A DNA stretch of 64,000 nt from Knoellia sinensis KCTC 19936 (GCF_000768705.1 NZ_AVPJ01000009.1:62001-126000), one strand, 5' to 3'; positions 7,508 through 16,651 are shown, counted from the first letter of the stretch. Numbers and translations are program-made. Notes: generated from the sequence alone by a model not told the origin.

Positions 7508-9048
7508 GCGTGAAACTGGGCCGGACTCTGTGCGTCGCCCTCACCGGGCTCGAGGGGAGGCTCGTCGATGTCGAGGCCCACATCTCGGCGCAGTTGCCTC
7601 ACTTCAGCGTGACCGGCCTGCCCGACAAGGCATGCGGACAGGCACCGGATCGCGTGCGATCCGCGGCCGCGACGAGCGGCTACCCGCTGCCGCCTCAACG
7701 CATCACCGTCAATCTGTCGCCGGCCTCGATCCCCAAGCAGGGGACCGGCTTCGACGTGGCGATCGCCCTCGCAACCCTGGCCGCCGCGGGAGTTGTCGAC
7801 GCCCGACGGATCGCCGGTGTCGCGCATCTCGGCGAACTCGGGCTCGACGGCAGCGTGCGCGGCGTGCGTGGCATCCTGCCCTCGGTCCTTGCTGTGGCGA
7901 AGGCAGGCATCCGGCATGTCGTGGTCCCGCCCGCCAATGTCGCCGAGGCGCAGCTCGTCGACGGGGTCACCGTGCACAGCGCGGCCAACCTCGCGACCTT
8001 GGTGGAGTGGTATGCCGTCCGCTCAGGGTTCGCGTCGTTGCCCGTGGCCGAGCATGTCCATGACGACGCCGAGGAAGGACGTCGCTCCGTCGACCTCTGC
8101 GATGTCGTGGGCCAAGCGGAGGCTCGGCTCGCGCTCGAGCTGGCCGCCGTGGGGCAACACCACCTCCTGATGAACGGCCCACCCGGCGTGGGCAAGACCA
8201 TGCTGGCCGAGCGGCTCGTGACCATCCTCCCGCCCCTGTCGCGTGACCAAGCGCTGCAGACACATGCGATCCGGTCCCTCACCGGCGATGCCATCCGAGC
8301 GAGCGAGCTTGACCTGACACCACCGTTCGTGGCTCCACACCACAGCGCGTCCGTGGCCGCAATCTCCGGAGGTGGGTCCGGTGTCGTGCTTCCCGGCGCG
8401 ATCTCCAGAGCGCACTGCGGAGTGCTCTTCCTCGATGAAGCAGGGGAGTTCAAGACCTCCGTGCTGCAGCAACTCCGGCAGCCGCTCGAGTCCGGTGAGG
8501 TGACGATCGCGCGGGCCAAGCAACTGGTGCGTTATCCAGCGCAGTTCCAACTGGTGCTCGCCACCAATCCGTGCCCGTGCGGGCGGGCGTGGGGCAAGGG
8601 CATCGACTGTGTGTGTTCGGCACTCGAGTTGAGGAGCTATCAGGCGAAGTTGTCGGGGCCCCTCATCGACCGCGTCGACATCCAGGTCATCGTGCCGCCT
8701 GTCTCCCGCGCCGCCTTCGGCGACGACCACGGCGAACCCAGCGCTGTGGTCCTCGAACGGGTGCTGTGTGCCCGAGCCGCCCAGGTGGAGCGCTGGGTGA
8801 GGCACGGGTGGCCGACCAACGCGCACGTGCCTGGACATGCCCTGCGGAGGCGCCCCTGGCGGCTCGGTGGCGCGGTCACGGCGTCGATCGACCGAGCTCT
8901 CGACCATGGCGCCCTCACCCTGCGTGGCTACGACCGGACGCTGCGACTCGCGTGGAGTGTCGCCGACCGCTTCGGGCGAACGACCCCAAGTGCCGATGAT
9001 GTGGGGCTCGCGTTCACCCTTCGGTCCCACGGGAAGGCGGCGGCATGA
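7504..9048 (+). CDS. yifB: YifB/ComM family AAA+ ATPase (Mg-chelatase-like)
   Basis: The 514-residue protein starts at GTG 7504. Domains are an N-terminal Lon-like/ChlI domain (1-165; GLPDKACGQAPDRVRSA), a linker (about 166-195), and an AAA+ core with Walker A GPPGVGKT and Walker B GVLFLDEAGEF. The Mg-chelatase C-terminal domain follows with CPCGRA. In naturally transformable bacteria ComM is a hexameric branch-migration helicase used in recombination of incoming DNA. The linker is encoded in part by a 17-base sequence (8009-8025) identical to one arm of the hairpin behind tsf. Genes yraN-yifB-dprA are coupled by 4-base overlaps. Confidence 0.92.
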   Translation: MSVKLGRTLCVALTGLEGRLVDVEAHISAQLPHFSVTGLPDKACGQAPDRVRSAAATSGYPLPPQRITVNLSPASIPKQGTGFDVAIALATLAAAGVVDARRIAGVAHLGELGLDGSVRGVRGILPSVLAVAKAGIRHVVVPPANVAEAQLVDGVTVHSAANLATLVEWYAVRSGFASLPVAEHVHDDAEEGRRSVDLCDVVGQAEARLALELAAVGQHHLLMNGPPGVGKTMLAERLVTILPPLSRDQALQTHAIRSLTGDAIRASELDLTPPFVAPHHSASVAAISGGGSGVVLPGAISRAHCGVLFLDEAGEFKTSVLQQLRQPLESGEVTIARAKQLVRYPAQFQLVLATNPCPCGRAWGKGIDCVCSALELRSYQAKLSGPLIDRVDIQVIVPPVSRAAFGDDHGEPSAVVLERVLCARAAQVERWVRHGWPTNAHVPGHALRRRPWRLGGAVTASIDRALDHGALTLRGYDRTLRLAWSVADRFGRTTPSADDVGLAFTLRSHGKAAA

Positions 9049-10226
9049 GTCAGCGGACCTGGGGGGAGGTGCCGGGAGGGGAGGTCCTTCGTGACGAGCG
9101 CTGGGCACGCATGGCCTGGAGCCGCATCGTCGAGCCGCAAACGGTGATGGCCCGCGACGCGATCCGCGCACACGGAGCCGTGGACGCGCTGGAGCGGCTC
9201 CTGGCCGGGGCCGAACCCGATGGCGGGCGCTACGCGCAGCGCATCGAGGCACTCCACATCTCTCAGGCTCGGCACGCCTTGGCACGACTCCACGTGCGGG
9301 TGGTGATCCCGGGCGACGACGAGTGGCCACCCGGCCTCGACCAGTTGGCAGAGCCGCCGATCTGCCTCTACGTCAAGGGCGATCTCGACCTGTCCATCGC
9401 CGACGGCAGCGTCGCGGTGGTGGGGTCTCGCGCCGCGACGTCCTACGGCCTGTCCGTTGCTGCAGATCTCGGGGAGGGGCTCGCCCACCGCGGTGTCACG
9501 GTGGTGTCCGGTGCGGCCTTCGGGATCGACGCAGCCGCGCACCGTGGCTCCTTGGCAGCAGGCGGGCCGACAGTCGCCGTTCTGGCTCGTGGCCTCGACC
9601 GGCCCTATCCACAGGCCCATGACGGTCTCCTTCGCGACATCGCGGCGAATGGTGTTGTTGTCAGCGAGCTCCCGCCCGGCTGGGCGCCCTATCGCGCCCG
9701 CTTCATCGCCCGGAACCGGCTCATCGCCGCGATGAGCGTGGGCACGGTCGTCGTGGAGGCGGGGCTGCGCTCTGGGTCGCTCAACACCGCCAAGGAGGCC
9801 CGCGAGCTCTCCCGACACGTCGCCGCCGTTCCGGGGCCGGTCACGTCGGTGCAGTCGGCGGGGTGCCACACCCTCCTTCGGGAGACGGGGGCGACGCTCG
9901 TGACTGACTCGGCGGAGGTGCTCGACGTCATGGGGCGCCTGGGCTTCGACGCGGTCGAGCCGGCCCGCGCCCCCGTCACGCTCGAGTCGGAACTCGACGA
10001 CACGGCGCGAGCAGTGTGGTCCGCCGTCCCCGTGCGCACCTCCGCTGATCTCACGAAGCTGGAACGACTCACGGCTCTCGACCCAGCCACCCTGCTCAGT
10101 GTCCTCGGGCGGTTGAGCGTGCTCGGCCTCGTGGAACGACGCGGGGAGGGGTGGCGCAAGGTTCCGCAGGGTCGCGTCGAAGGGACCAAGAGCGGTAGTC
10201 GACCGTCGGACCCGCCGGGCCGGTGA
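9045..10226 (+). CDS. dprA: DNA processing protein DprA
   Basis: DprA loads RecA on single-stranded DNA during transformation and protects it. The 393-residue protein has an N-terminal SAM-like helical region (1-100), and a Rossmann-like core with VVGSRAATSYG, GAAFGIDAAAH and NRLIAAMS. A C-terminal winged helix (about 305-375) follows a 50-residue linker. It is coupled to yifB by an ATGA overlap, and xerC begins directly downstream. Confidence 0.93.
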   Translation: MSQRTWGEVPGGEVLRDERWARMAWSRIVEPQTVMARDAIRAHGAVDALERLLAGAEPDGGRYAQRIEALHISQARHALARLHVRVVIPGDDEWPPGLDQLAEPPICLYVKGDLDLSIADGSVAVVGSRAATSYGLSVAADLGEGLAHRGVTVVSGAAFGIDAAAHRGSLAAGGPTVAVLARGLDRPYPQAHDGLLRDIAANGVVVSELPPGWAPYRARFIARNRLIAAMSVGTVVVEAGLRSGSLNTAKEARELSRHVAAVPGPVTSVQSAGCHTLLRETGATLVTDSAEVLDVMGRLGFDAVEPARAPVTLESELDDTARAVWSAVPVRTSADLTKLERLTALDPATLLSVLGRLSVLGLVERRGEGWRKVPQGRVEGTKSGSRPSDPPGR

Positions 10227-10262
10227 TTGAACCGGGTGCCGCCTGATGAGACGGTGGAGGGT

Positions 10263-11174
10263 GTGAGTCCACGCAGACAGGACACGGTTGACGCGTTCGA
10301 GCGTCACCTGCGTGCTGAGCGCGGCCGCTCACCCCACACCGTCAGGGCCTACCTCGGTGACTTGCGTGACTTCTTCGCGCACCTCGATGGTGACTCCGAG
10401 ACGCCGCTGGGAGACGTTCGACTCGCCGACCTGCGGGCCTGGCTGGGCGATCTCTCCGGTGCAGGCGCAGCGCGAGCCACGATTGCGCGACGTTCGGCGT
10501 CCCTGAGGACGTTCTTCGCCTGGGCGACTCGGCAGGGTCACGTCGAGTCGGACCCGTCGCTGCGGCTCGCGGCACCCAAGAGGCATCGAACCCTGCCCCC
10601 GGTGCTCGGGAAGGCCGACGCGGCAGGCCTGCTCGATGTCGCCGCGGTTGCTGCCGACGATGACGATCCTGTGCACATTCGTGACCTCGCGATCCTCGAG
10701 TTGCTCTATGCCACGGGGATCCGGGTGAGTGAGCTCACGGGCCTTGACGTCGATGACGTGGACTTCGACAAGGACGTCGTCCGGGTCATCGGCAAGGGCG
10801 ACAAGGAGCGCCGTGTGCCGTTCGGTCACCCGGCTCGTCATGCGCTGGAGAGCTGGCTGGTGCGCGGTCGACCGCGGCTCGCCATCGACCAATGTGGCCC
10901 AGGTCTCTTTCTCGGACGCCGGGGTCGTCGCATCGACCCCCGACAAGTGCGTACCCTCGTCCACGACATGTTGATCCACGTCCCCGATGCCCCGGACCTT
11001 GGACCCCACGGGCTTCGCCACAGTGCAGCGACGCACCTCCTCGAGGGCGGCGCCGATCTGCGCATGGTTCAGGAACTGCTGGGTCACGCATCCCTCTCGA
11101 CGACGCAGATCTACACCCATGTCTCCATTGAACGACTCACCGCTTCCTACGCACAGGCGCACCCGCGTGCCTGA
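10263..11174 (+). CDS. xerC: Tyrosine recombinase XerC
   Basis: With XerD this enzyme resolves chromosome dimers at dif during division. An N-terminal SAM-like core-binding domain (about 8-95) precedes the catalytic domain. All catalytic residues are visible: Arg154 (ATGIRVSEL), Lys178 (GKGDKERRVPF), His249 and Arg252 (HGLRHSAATHLL), His275 (LLGHASLSTTQIYTH) and nucleophile Tyr284. GTG 10263 is chosen because a GGAGG lies just before it and the length (303 residues) fits. GTG 10236 or TTG 10227 cannot be excluded. Confidence 0.93.
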   Translation: MSPRRQDTVDAFERHLRAERGRSPHTVRAYLGDLRDFFAHLDGDSETPLGDVRLADLRAWLGDLSGAGAARATIARRSASLRTFFAWATRQGHVESDPSLRLAAPKRHRTLPPVLGKADAAGLLDVAAVAADDDDPVHIRDLAILELLYATGIRVSELTGLDVDDVDFDKDVVRVIGKGDKERRVPFGHPARHALESWLVRGRPRLAIDQCGPGLFLGRRGRRIDPRQVRTLVHDMLIHVPDAPDLGPHGLRHSAATHLLEGGADLRMVQELLGHASLSTTQIYTHVSIERLTASYAQAHPRA

Positions 11175-12366
11175 CGACATCGGCGTACCCGACTGGGTGA
11201 GCGAGCCGCCCTTGCGGGCTTCCCACCACGACGAGCCTCCCACCGTGCGCCGGGCCGATCTGCGCCGTGCGGCTGAGGAGCAGCGTCGGGCCGCATCACG
11301 GCGCGGTGGGCGGGGCCGAGGCGACCGCGGTCGCAGCGTTCGCGGTCGCGACGACCGTGCAGCGTCGGTCGGACGCCGCGGTGAGCGTGGCGCGCCCGAG
11401 AGCCGTGAACGTCGCGACCCGCGGGAGGGGCGTGACGTGCGCGAGGGGCGGGACACGGTCGCGCACGCTCGGCATCCGGACGAGCAGCACCGGAACGACG
11501 ATCGCCGCACGAGGCCGGTCGAGATGGTGCCGCCTGGCCAGCAGCGGGCAGGACGATCCCGGCGACGCGATGAACCGCGCCGCGGAGCGTCTGCCAGCAC
11601 TTTTGCCCGTCGTCGACTGATCGCCGCTCTCGGGCTCACGACGACCCTGGCACTTGCCCTCTGGTCCCTGTGGCCCAGCGCCGAGTCCAGTGCACCCGGT
11701 CGCAGCACGGCCGATCTGGCGTCGGCCGCACTGGCGCGCGCGAGTTCACAGCCGGCACCCGCAGTCGAGGACTTCACCGCCGCGCCCAGCGTCACACCCC
11801 AGCCGGGGGTGACGGTGCCGACGTCGGGCTCGGGCAAGCTCGGCGCTGCCGCGCTCCCCGCCATCGCGGCTCCGACGGTCAATCCCACGCGCACCCTGCG
11901 TGTGGGATTCAAGGTCGAACGGGGAACTGGCGTCGACAGCGCCGAAGCCGCCAAGGTGATCTCGTCGACGCTCGGGGACGCTCGTGGTTGGCAGACGCGC
12001 GACGGAGTCCGGTTCCGTGCAGTCTCCGTGCCTGATCTTGCGGCCGGGGACGTCGACGTGACGGTCGTTCTCGCGAGCCCCACCCTGACCGACAAGCTTT
12101 GTGCCCCGCTCAAGACGCGGGGTGAGGTGTCGTGCTTCAACGGGCGTCAGGTCGTGCTCAACCTCAAGCGCTGGCAGCTGGGTGTGCCGGGGTACGCCGG
12201 CAACCTCGATGCCTACCGTCAGTACCTCGTCAACCACGAGATGGGGCACGCGCTCTATCACGGGCACGTCGAATGTTCGGGCAAGGGCAAGGCCGCCCCG
12301 ATCATGCTCCAGCAGTCCAAGGGCCTCGATGGGTGCACCCCCAACGCGTGGCCCACTGTCCGCTGA
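11167..12366 (+). CDS. DUF3152 membrane-anchored putative metalloprotease
   Basis: The 399-residue protein begins at GTG 11167, overlapping the end of xerC. Residues 1-145 are extremely Arg/Glu/Gly/Asp-rich and presumably disordered and cytoplasmic. One transmembrane helix lies at about 148-168. The extracellular part has a Pro/Ala-rich spacer and then the DUF3152 domain (about 240-399). That domain contains NHEMGHALYHGH, an HExxH zinc-protease motif, and four cysteines that may form disulfides. Protease activity of DUF3152 is inferred from the motif only. The operon position behind xerC is seen here; a role in cell-wall biology is speculation. Confidence 0.82.
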   Translation: MPDDIGVPDWVSEPPLRASHHDEPPTVRRADLRRAAEEQRRAASRRGGRGRGDRGRSVRGRDDRAASVGRRGERGAPESRERRDPREGRDVREGRDTVAHARHPDEQHRNDDRRTRPVEMVPPGQQRAGRSRRRDEPRRGASASTFARRRLIAALGLTTTLALALWSLWPSAESSAPGRSTADLASAALARASSQPAPAVEDFTAAPSVTPQPGVTVPTSGSGKLGAAALPAIAAPTVNPTRTLRVGFKVERGTGVDSAEAAKVISSTLGDARGWQTRDGVRFRAVSVPDLAAGDVDVTVVLASPTLTDKLCAPLKTRGEVSCFNGRQVVLNLKRWQLGVPGYAGNLDAYRQYLVNHEMGHALYHGHVECSGKGKAAPIMLQQSKGLDGCTPNAWPTVR

Positions 12367-12390
12367 CCCGCGGCTGAACACCGCCCCCTC

Positions 12391-13008
12391 TCACTCGTCG
12401 AGCAGCGGCAAGAGGATCACCGGGCCCCCTCCGAGGAGCGGCCGTGGGTCGACGTATCGGGAGCCGTCGATCGCCCCCAGGTGCAGGCACGACCCGCCGC
12501 AGTGTGACCTGCCGAGCACCTGACCGATGCGTTGGCCATCCGTGACGACGTCTCCTCTCGAGACGAGTCCGCGGACGGGTTCGTAGGTGCTGCGCAGCCC
12601 TGACTCGTGGGTCACGCTCACCGTCCCTCTGCCCGCGATGACTCCCACGTGAGTGACGACCCCGCCCTCCACGGAACGGACCTCCTGCCCTTGCCTCGCC
12701 GCGACATCGAGACCACGGTGTCCGGCACCGTAGGTCGAGCGGGGCGCGACAAACGGTGCCAGGACCTCTGGTCTCGGTGCCAGGGGCCAGGACCATGTCC
12801 TGCGCAGCGCTGCGACGTCGACCAGAGGGGCGGCCGACGCCGCAGCGCCCGTTGTCGACGAATCCGCCGCTGGCGCGCGCGCTGGTCCACCGGTGAGACC
12901 CGGAACGATGCTGCCGGCGACGCCGAGCACGAGGAGCGTGCGCTGCAGAGAAATGGTGATCGACATGGCTCGAGCCTCATGCCGACATTCCCGGCGCACC
13001 ATCCGCAC
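12391..13008 (-). CDS. Secreted LytM/M23-family protein with variant active site
   Basis: A signal-peptide-like hydrophobic stretch (LLVLGVAGSIVPGL) precedes an Ala/Ser/Thr spacer and an M23 beta-barrel domain. The zinc motif HxxxD is present as GHRGLDV, but the HxH motif reads CLHLG, so its first histidine is cysteine. From known LytM chemistry this may abolish zinc-dependent peptidoglycan cleavage; such variants often act as activators of other hydrolases. Start is uncertain: 13008 keeps an Arg-rich n-region, while ATG 12966 starts at MSITISLQRT. The gene sits upstream of rpsB in many actinobacteria, though separated here. Confidence 0.8.
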   Translation of the reverse strand: MRMVRRECRHEARAMSITISLQRTLLVLGVAGSIVPGLTGGPARAPAADSSTTGAAASAAPLVDVAALRRTWSWPLAPRPEVLAPFVAPRSTYGAGHRGLDVAARQGQEVRSVEGGVVTHVGVIAGRGTVSVTHESGLRSTYEPVRGLVSRGDVVTDGQRIGQVLGRSHCGGSCLHLGAIDGSRYVDPRPLLGGGPVILLPLLDE

Positions 13009-13072
13009 ATCGGAATCTGTGGACGGTCAGAGCGTCGAGGTGCCACCTGTGGACAAGCCGCGAACGCTCGAC

Positions 13073-14233
13073 TCAGGCGCGGAGCGTCGACAGCCTCTGC
13101 GCCGCCTCACGCAGCACTGCGTCCTCCTTGCAGAAGGCAAACCGCACCAGCGTCCGCGCGGCGTCGACATCGTCGTGGAACACCGAGACCGGCACGCCCG
13201 CGACACCTGCGCGCGCCGGCAGCTCGCGACACCAGGTCAGCGCGTCGGTGGCTCCGAGCGGCGCGACATCGGCAATGACGAAGTAGGTCCCGCTCGGCAT
13301 GGACACGCTCAGCCCGATGTCGCGCAAGGCGGCGACCAACACGTCACGCTTGGCGGACAGGGAACGGGAGAGGCCGGCATACACGGAGTCATCGAGACCC
13401 AGCCCCACTGCGATGGCCGGTTGGAACGGTCCCGACCCGACATAGGTGAGGAACTGCTTCACCGTCCGGACAGCCGCGACTGCCTCGGCAGGACCGCTCA
13501 CCCAGCCGACCTTCCACCCCGTTGTCGAGAAGGTCTTGCCAGCGGACGAGATCGTCAGGGTCCGTTCGGCCATGCCGGGCACTGTCGCCATCGGCACGTG
13601 CTCCAGGCCGTCGAAGACGAGGTGTTCGTAGACCTCATCGGTCACAACCCACGCGTCGTACTCCCGGGCGAGGTCGGCGATCAGCTCGAGTTCAGCGCGC
13701 GTGAAGACCTTGCCCGTGGGGTTGTGCGGTGTGTTGAGCAGGACAAGACGCGTGCGCGAGGAGAAGGCGGCCCGCAGTGACTCCTCGTCGATCGCGAAGT
13801 CGGGGAACCGCAACACCGACGTCCGCCGGACTGCTCCCGCGAGAGCGATCGACGCGGCATACGAGTCGTAGTACGGCTCGAACGTGACCACTTCGTCGCC
13901 GGGTTCGCACAGCGCGAGAATCGTCGCCGCGATCGCTTCCGTGGCACCGACGGTCACGAGCACCTCGCTGCCCGGGTCGATCTCCAGTCCGTAGAAACGC
14001 TTCTGGTGCACCGCAATAGCGTCGAGGAGTTCGGGGACGCCAGCTCCCGGTGGGTACTGGTTGCGGCCGCCGTCGATCGCTGCCTTCGCAGCGTCGAGCA
14101 CCTCCTGCGGTCCGTCCGTGTCGGGGAAACCCTGGCCGAGGTTGAGCGCGCCGTGCTCGTTCGCCAGGCCCGACATCTCAGCGAAGATCGTCGATCCGAA
14201 GCCCTGCATCCGCTGCACCAGTGGGGAACCCAT
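13073..14233 (-). CDS. PLP-dependent class I/II aminotransferase
   Basis: The 386-residue enzyme has the fold-type I aminotransferase pattern: NLGQGFPDTDGP near the N-terminus, NTPHNPTGKVF, and the PLP lysine Lys233 in SSAGKTFSTTGWK. The family includes kynurenine/methionine aminotransferases (YbdL-like) and actinobacterial DapC for lysine biosynthesis. The sequence alone does not settle which substrate is used, and no dap gene lies nearby. It has its own leaderless-type promoter divergent from the AlkD-like gene. Confidence 0.88.
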   Translation of the reverse strand: MGSPLVQRMQGFGSTIFAEMSGLANEHGALNLGQGFPDTDGPQEVLDAAKAAIDGGRNQYPPGAGVPELLDAIAVHQKRFYGLEIDPGSEVLVTVGATEAIAATILALCEPGDEVVTFEPYYDSYAASIALAGAVRRTSVLRFPDFAIDEESLRAAFSSRTRLVLLNTPHNPTGKVFTRAELELIADLAREYDAWVVTDEVYEHLVFDGLEHVPMATVPGMAERTLTISSAGKTFSTTGWKVGWVSGPAEAVAAVRTVKQFLTYVGSGPFQPAIAVGLGLDDSVYAGLSRSLSAKRDVLVAALRDIGLSVSMPSGTYFVIADVAPLGATDALTWCRELPARAGVAGVPVSVFHDDVDAARTLVRFAFCKEDAVLREAAQRLSTLRA

Positions 14234-14240
14234 GTCTCGC

Positions 14241-14246
14241 AGGCTA
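14241..14246 (-). promoter_or_regulatory. -10 box (TAGCCT) of the aminotransferase gene
   Basis: TAGCCT on the minus strand is seven bases from ATG 14233. It lies only 18 bases from the oppositely directed -10 box at 14265, so the two divergent promoters must overlap and may compete for polymerase. Confidence 0.5.
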
Positions 14247-14264
14247 CGCGTCAGAGGGCGCGCC

Positions 14265-14270
14265 TAGGCT
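14265..14270 (+). promoter_or_regulatory. -10 box (TAGGCT) of the AlkD-like gene
   Basis: TAGGCT ends six bases before ATG 14277, giving a leaderless transcript. It faces away from the aminotransferase promoter. Confidence 0.5.
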
Positions 14271-14276
14271 CAAGCC

Positions 14277-14972
14277 ATGTCGGGCCAGGTGAGTGAACTC
14301 ATCGACGCGTTGCGGGCTGCGCTGCGAAGCGGCGCCGACGCCGACCGTGCCGTGGGTCAACAGGCATACATGAAGAGCGCGATGCCGTTCCTCGGCGTCA
14401 CGTCACCAGAGCGTCGTGCGCTCGTGCGCCCGATCCTCGCGGACTCCGCGATGCGTCTCGAGTCGAGGGCCTCATGGGAGCGAGCCGTCCGCTCACTCTG
14501 GGACTCGGCCGAGTTCCGAGAGGAGAGGTATGCCGCACTCGACCTTCTCCGCCATCGCACCTACCGTTCGTGGCGGGACCCGGACGTCATGCCCCTGATC
14601 GAGCACCTCATCGTGTCCGGTGCGTGGTGGGACCTCGTCGACGAGCTGTCGAACGTCGTGGGGGAGGTGCTGCTCCTTGATCCGGAGGGGGAGGGGATGC
14701 GGATGCGCGACTGGTCGGAGCGGGACGACCTGTGGCTCCGTCGTTCGGCGATCATCAGCCAGTTGCGGCACAAGGACCGGACCGACACGGACTTGCTCGA
14801 GGCGGTCATCGAGCCGAACCTCGACGACCGCGAGTTCTTCATCCGGAAGGGGATCGGGTGGGCACTGCGGCAGTACGCGAAGACCGATCCGGTGTGGGTC
14901 CAAGAATTCGTCGACCGGCACACCCACCGGATCTCCGGCCTGAGCCGTCGCGAGGCCCTCAAGCACCTCTGA
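14277..14972 (+). CDS. AlkD-like DNA alkylation repair protein (HEAT-repeat glycosylase)
   Basis: The 231-residue all-helical protein matches the AlkC/AlkD family, which removes bulky or positively charged N3/N7-alkylated purines without flipping the base. The two regions around the AlkD active site are visible. WWDLVDELS supplies the Trp and catalytic Asp equivalents of AlkD W109 and D113. FFIRKGIGWALRQY supplies the equivalent of W187. Predicted leaderless start at ATG 14277. Confidence 0.9.
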   Translation: MSGQVSELIDALRAALRSGADADRAVGQQAYMKSAMPFLGVTSPERRALVRPILADSAMRLESRASWERAVRSLWDSAEFREERYAALDLLRHRTYRSWRDPDVMPLIEHLIVSGAWWDLVDELSNVVGEVLLLDPEGEGMRMRDWSERDDLWLRRSAIISQLRHKDRTDTDLLEAVIEPNLDDREFFIRKGIGWALRQYAKTDPVWVQEFVDRHTHRISGLSRREALKHL

Positions 14973-15012
14973 GGTCGAAGCCTGATGGCGGGGAAGGCGT
15001 TGCGTGACGGGG

Positions 15013-15354
15013 TTATTGCCGCGTCATCCCACGACTTCCGGGTCGTGGTCTGCTGCGTTGCCTGCGTGTGAGGTCGACGCCGGAGTCGCGCAGCACCTTG
15101 CGAGCCCGCGCGACCCGCAGGGCGAACAGGACAGCCATGGCGACGACGCCCGCGTCGTCGGCCAGCCCGAGTGGCCCGAGGACGGCTTCCGGGACGACGT
15201 CGACCGGAACGACGAGATAGAAGCCCGCCGTGGCCAGGGCGACCACCCCGCGCGGCGGGATCCGGTAGCGCCACATGAGGAACCCGACCACCACGAGGAA
15301 GAGCGCGAGGACCACGCCGATCGCGATCAGCACCACCCGCAGCACGTCGTCCAT
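15013..15354 (-). CDS. YkvA/DUF1232 family small membrane protein
   Basis: A 113-residue protein has an N-terminal transmembrane helix (8-28). The DUF1232 core follows: a second amphipathic stretch with the motif YLVVPVDVVPEAVLGPLGLADD, in which the Pro-x-D-x-x-P-D pattern is modified. The tail is Arg-rich. Function unknown. A GACACT box lies six bases before the start on the minus strand. Confidence 0.8.
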   Translation of the reverse strand: MDDVLRVVLIAIGVVLALFLVVVGFLMWRYRIPPRGVVALATAGFYLVVPVDVVPEAVLGPLGLADDAGVVAMAVLFALRVARARKVLRDSGVDLTRRQRSRPRPGSRGMTRQ

Positions 15355-15371
15355 GCCGTCAGTGTCCCTTG

Positions 15372-16637
15372 TCAGGGGGTGCTGGAGGGCGCAGCGGCGA
15401 GGTCGGGATCGTCATCACCGGCGTGCGCGATGGAGTCGAGCTGCCGCCACATGACCACCAGGGTCAACCCGGCTCCGACGAAGGCGAACCAGAACGGCGC
15501 GGCCACACCCCATTGGGTCGCGATGAGTCCGCCGAGTGCCTGACCGACGAGCAGCCCAGCGACGAGTCCGAACCAGTAGACCGAGCCCACCCGACCCTGG
15601 AACTCCATCGGGGTCGCCCGCTGTCGCACCGTGGTGGAGACCGAACCCCAGACGAAGGCGTAGCAGCCGAAGACGAACATCAGGACGAGTGCCAGCCAGT
15701 GCGCCGTCGTGAGTGCCAGCGCGAGATGCACCACGACCTCCAGCGCCAGGCAGACCTTCATGAGCGTCGCGAGCGACACCCGGGCCTGAAGGGCGTCGAA
15801 CCCGAGGATGGCCACGATGCCTCCCGCTGCCGACGCCGTGGAGAGCACCCCGAAGCCGACCGCGCCCACTCCCAGGCGTTCCTGGGCCCAGAGCACGAGG
15901 ATGCCCCAGGGCGCACCCCAGGTGAGGTTGAAGACGAAGATGACGATGGACAGGGTCCGCACGGGCGCGTTGTGGCGGATCCAGCGGAGGCCCTCGACGA
16001 TGTCGTCCCGAATGTGGGTGTCCGGCCGTTCGCCGCTGTCAGGTGCCGGCAGTTCGATCCGGCTGAAGAGCCACGCGGCGAGGAGGACGGCCGCCGCTTG
16101 GGCGCCGAAGGGCAGTGCCATTCCGGCCGCGAAGAGGAAGGCACCGATGGGCGGACCCAGCAAGTCGTTGGCGACGAGGTAGCCGGCCATGACCCGTGAG
16201 TTGCCCACGGCGAGGTCGTCGCGGTGGACGAGCAGGGGAAGCACAGAGCGGGTCCCGGCATCGGCGAACTGCTCGGCCACCCCGACAAGGAAGAGGGAGG
16301 CCAGGACGACCCAGATGGTGACGAGATCCGTCGCGACCGTCGCCGCCAGCACGCCGACAATCAGGGCGCGCAGGACGTTGGACACGACCACGAGCCGAGT
16401 GCGGCTGACCCGATCGGCCAGCGCACCGGCATACAGGGAGAAGATCAGGCTGGGCGCCCTCTGGACGATCACGGCCGCCGCGATCAGCGCGGGGTTGCGG
16501 GTCAGCGATGCGACGAGGAGGGGACCGGCTGCCAGGGCGATTCCGTCGCCGAGATTGCTCGCCCACACCGACGCCAGGTTCCATCGAAACGGTCGACCCA
16601 GACGGGCCGGCGCGATGATCTCCCCCAGGCGTGACAC
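15372..16637 (-). CDS. MFS transporter (enterobactin-exporter-like)
   Basis: The 421-residue protein shows about twelve hydrophobic helices, the MFS loop 2-3 motif GALADRVSRTRLVVVSN and a repeat-like second half. It resembles multidrug or siderophore exporters of the MFS_3 group. Substrate unknown. GTG 16637 is preferred because a TAGGCT -10 box lies eight bases upstream and the first helix begins shortly after. A longer frame exists to 16745 but adds a Cys/Arg-rich stretch unlike the family. Confidence 0.87.
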   Translation of the reverse strand: MSRLGEIIAPARLGRPFRWNLASVWASNLGDGIALAAGPLLVASLTRNPALIAAAVIVQRAPSLIFSLYAGALADRVSRTRLVVVSNVLRALIVGVLAATVATDLVTIWVVLASLFLVGVAEQFADAGTRSVLPLLVHRDDLAVGNSRVMAGYLVANDLLGPPIGAFLFAAGMALPFGAQAAAVLLAAWLFSRIELPAPDSGERPDTHIRDDIVEGLRWIRHNAPVRTLSIVIFVFNLTWGAPWGILVLWAQERLGVGAVGFGVLSTASAAGGIVAILGFDALQARVSLATLMKVCLALEVVVHLALALTTAHWLALVLMFVFGCYAFVWGSVSTTVRQRATPMEFQGRVGSVYWFGLVAGLLVGQALGGLIATQWGVAAPFWFAFVGAGLTLVVMWRQLDSIAHAGDDDPDLAAAPSSTP

Positions 16638-16645
16638 GAAGGGCG

Positions 16646-16651
16646 AGCCTA
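16646..16651 (-). promoter_or_regulatory. -10 box (TAGGCT) of the MFS gene
   Basis: TAGGCT on the minus strand is eight bases from GTG 16637, which supports that start and a leaderless or one-base-leader transcript. Confidence 0.45.

Noticed and set aside
8023-10307. Minus-strand frames opposite yifB and dprA
   Set aside because: These are shadows caused by GC-rich third codon positions; composition is Arg/Pro/Gly-rich without domains.
15369-16199. Plus-strand frame opposite the MFS gene
   Set aside because: The minus-strand frame has twelve membrane helices and MFS motifs. The opposite product is His/Arg/Glu-rich noise.
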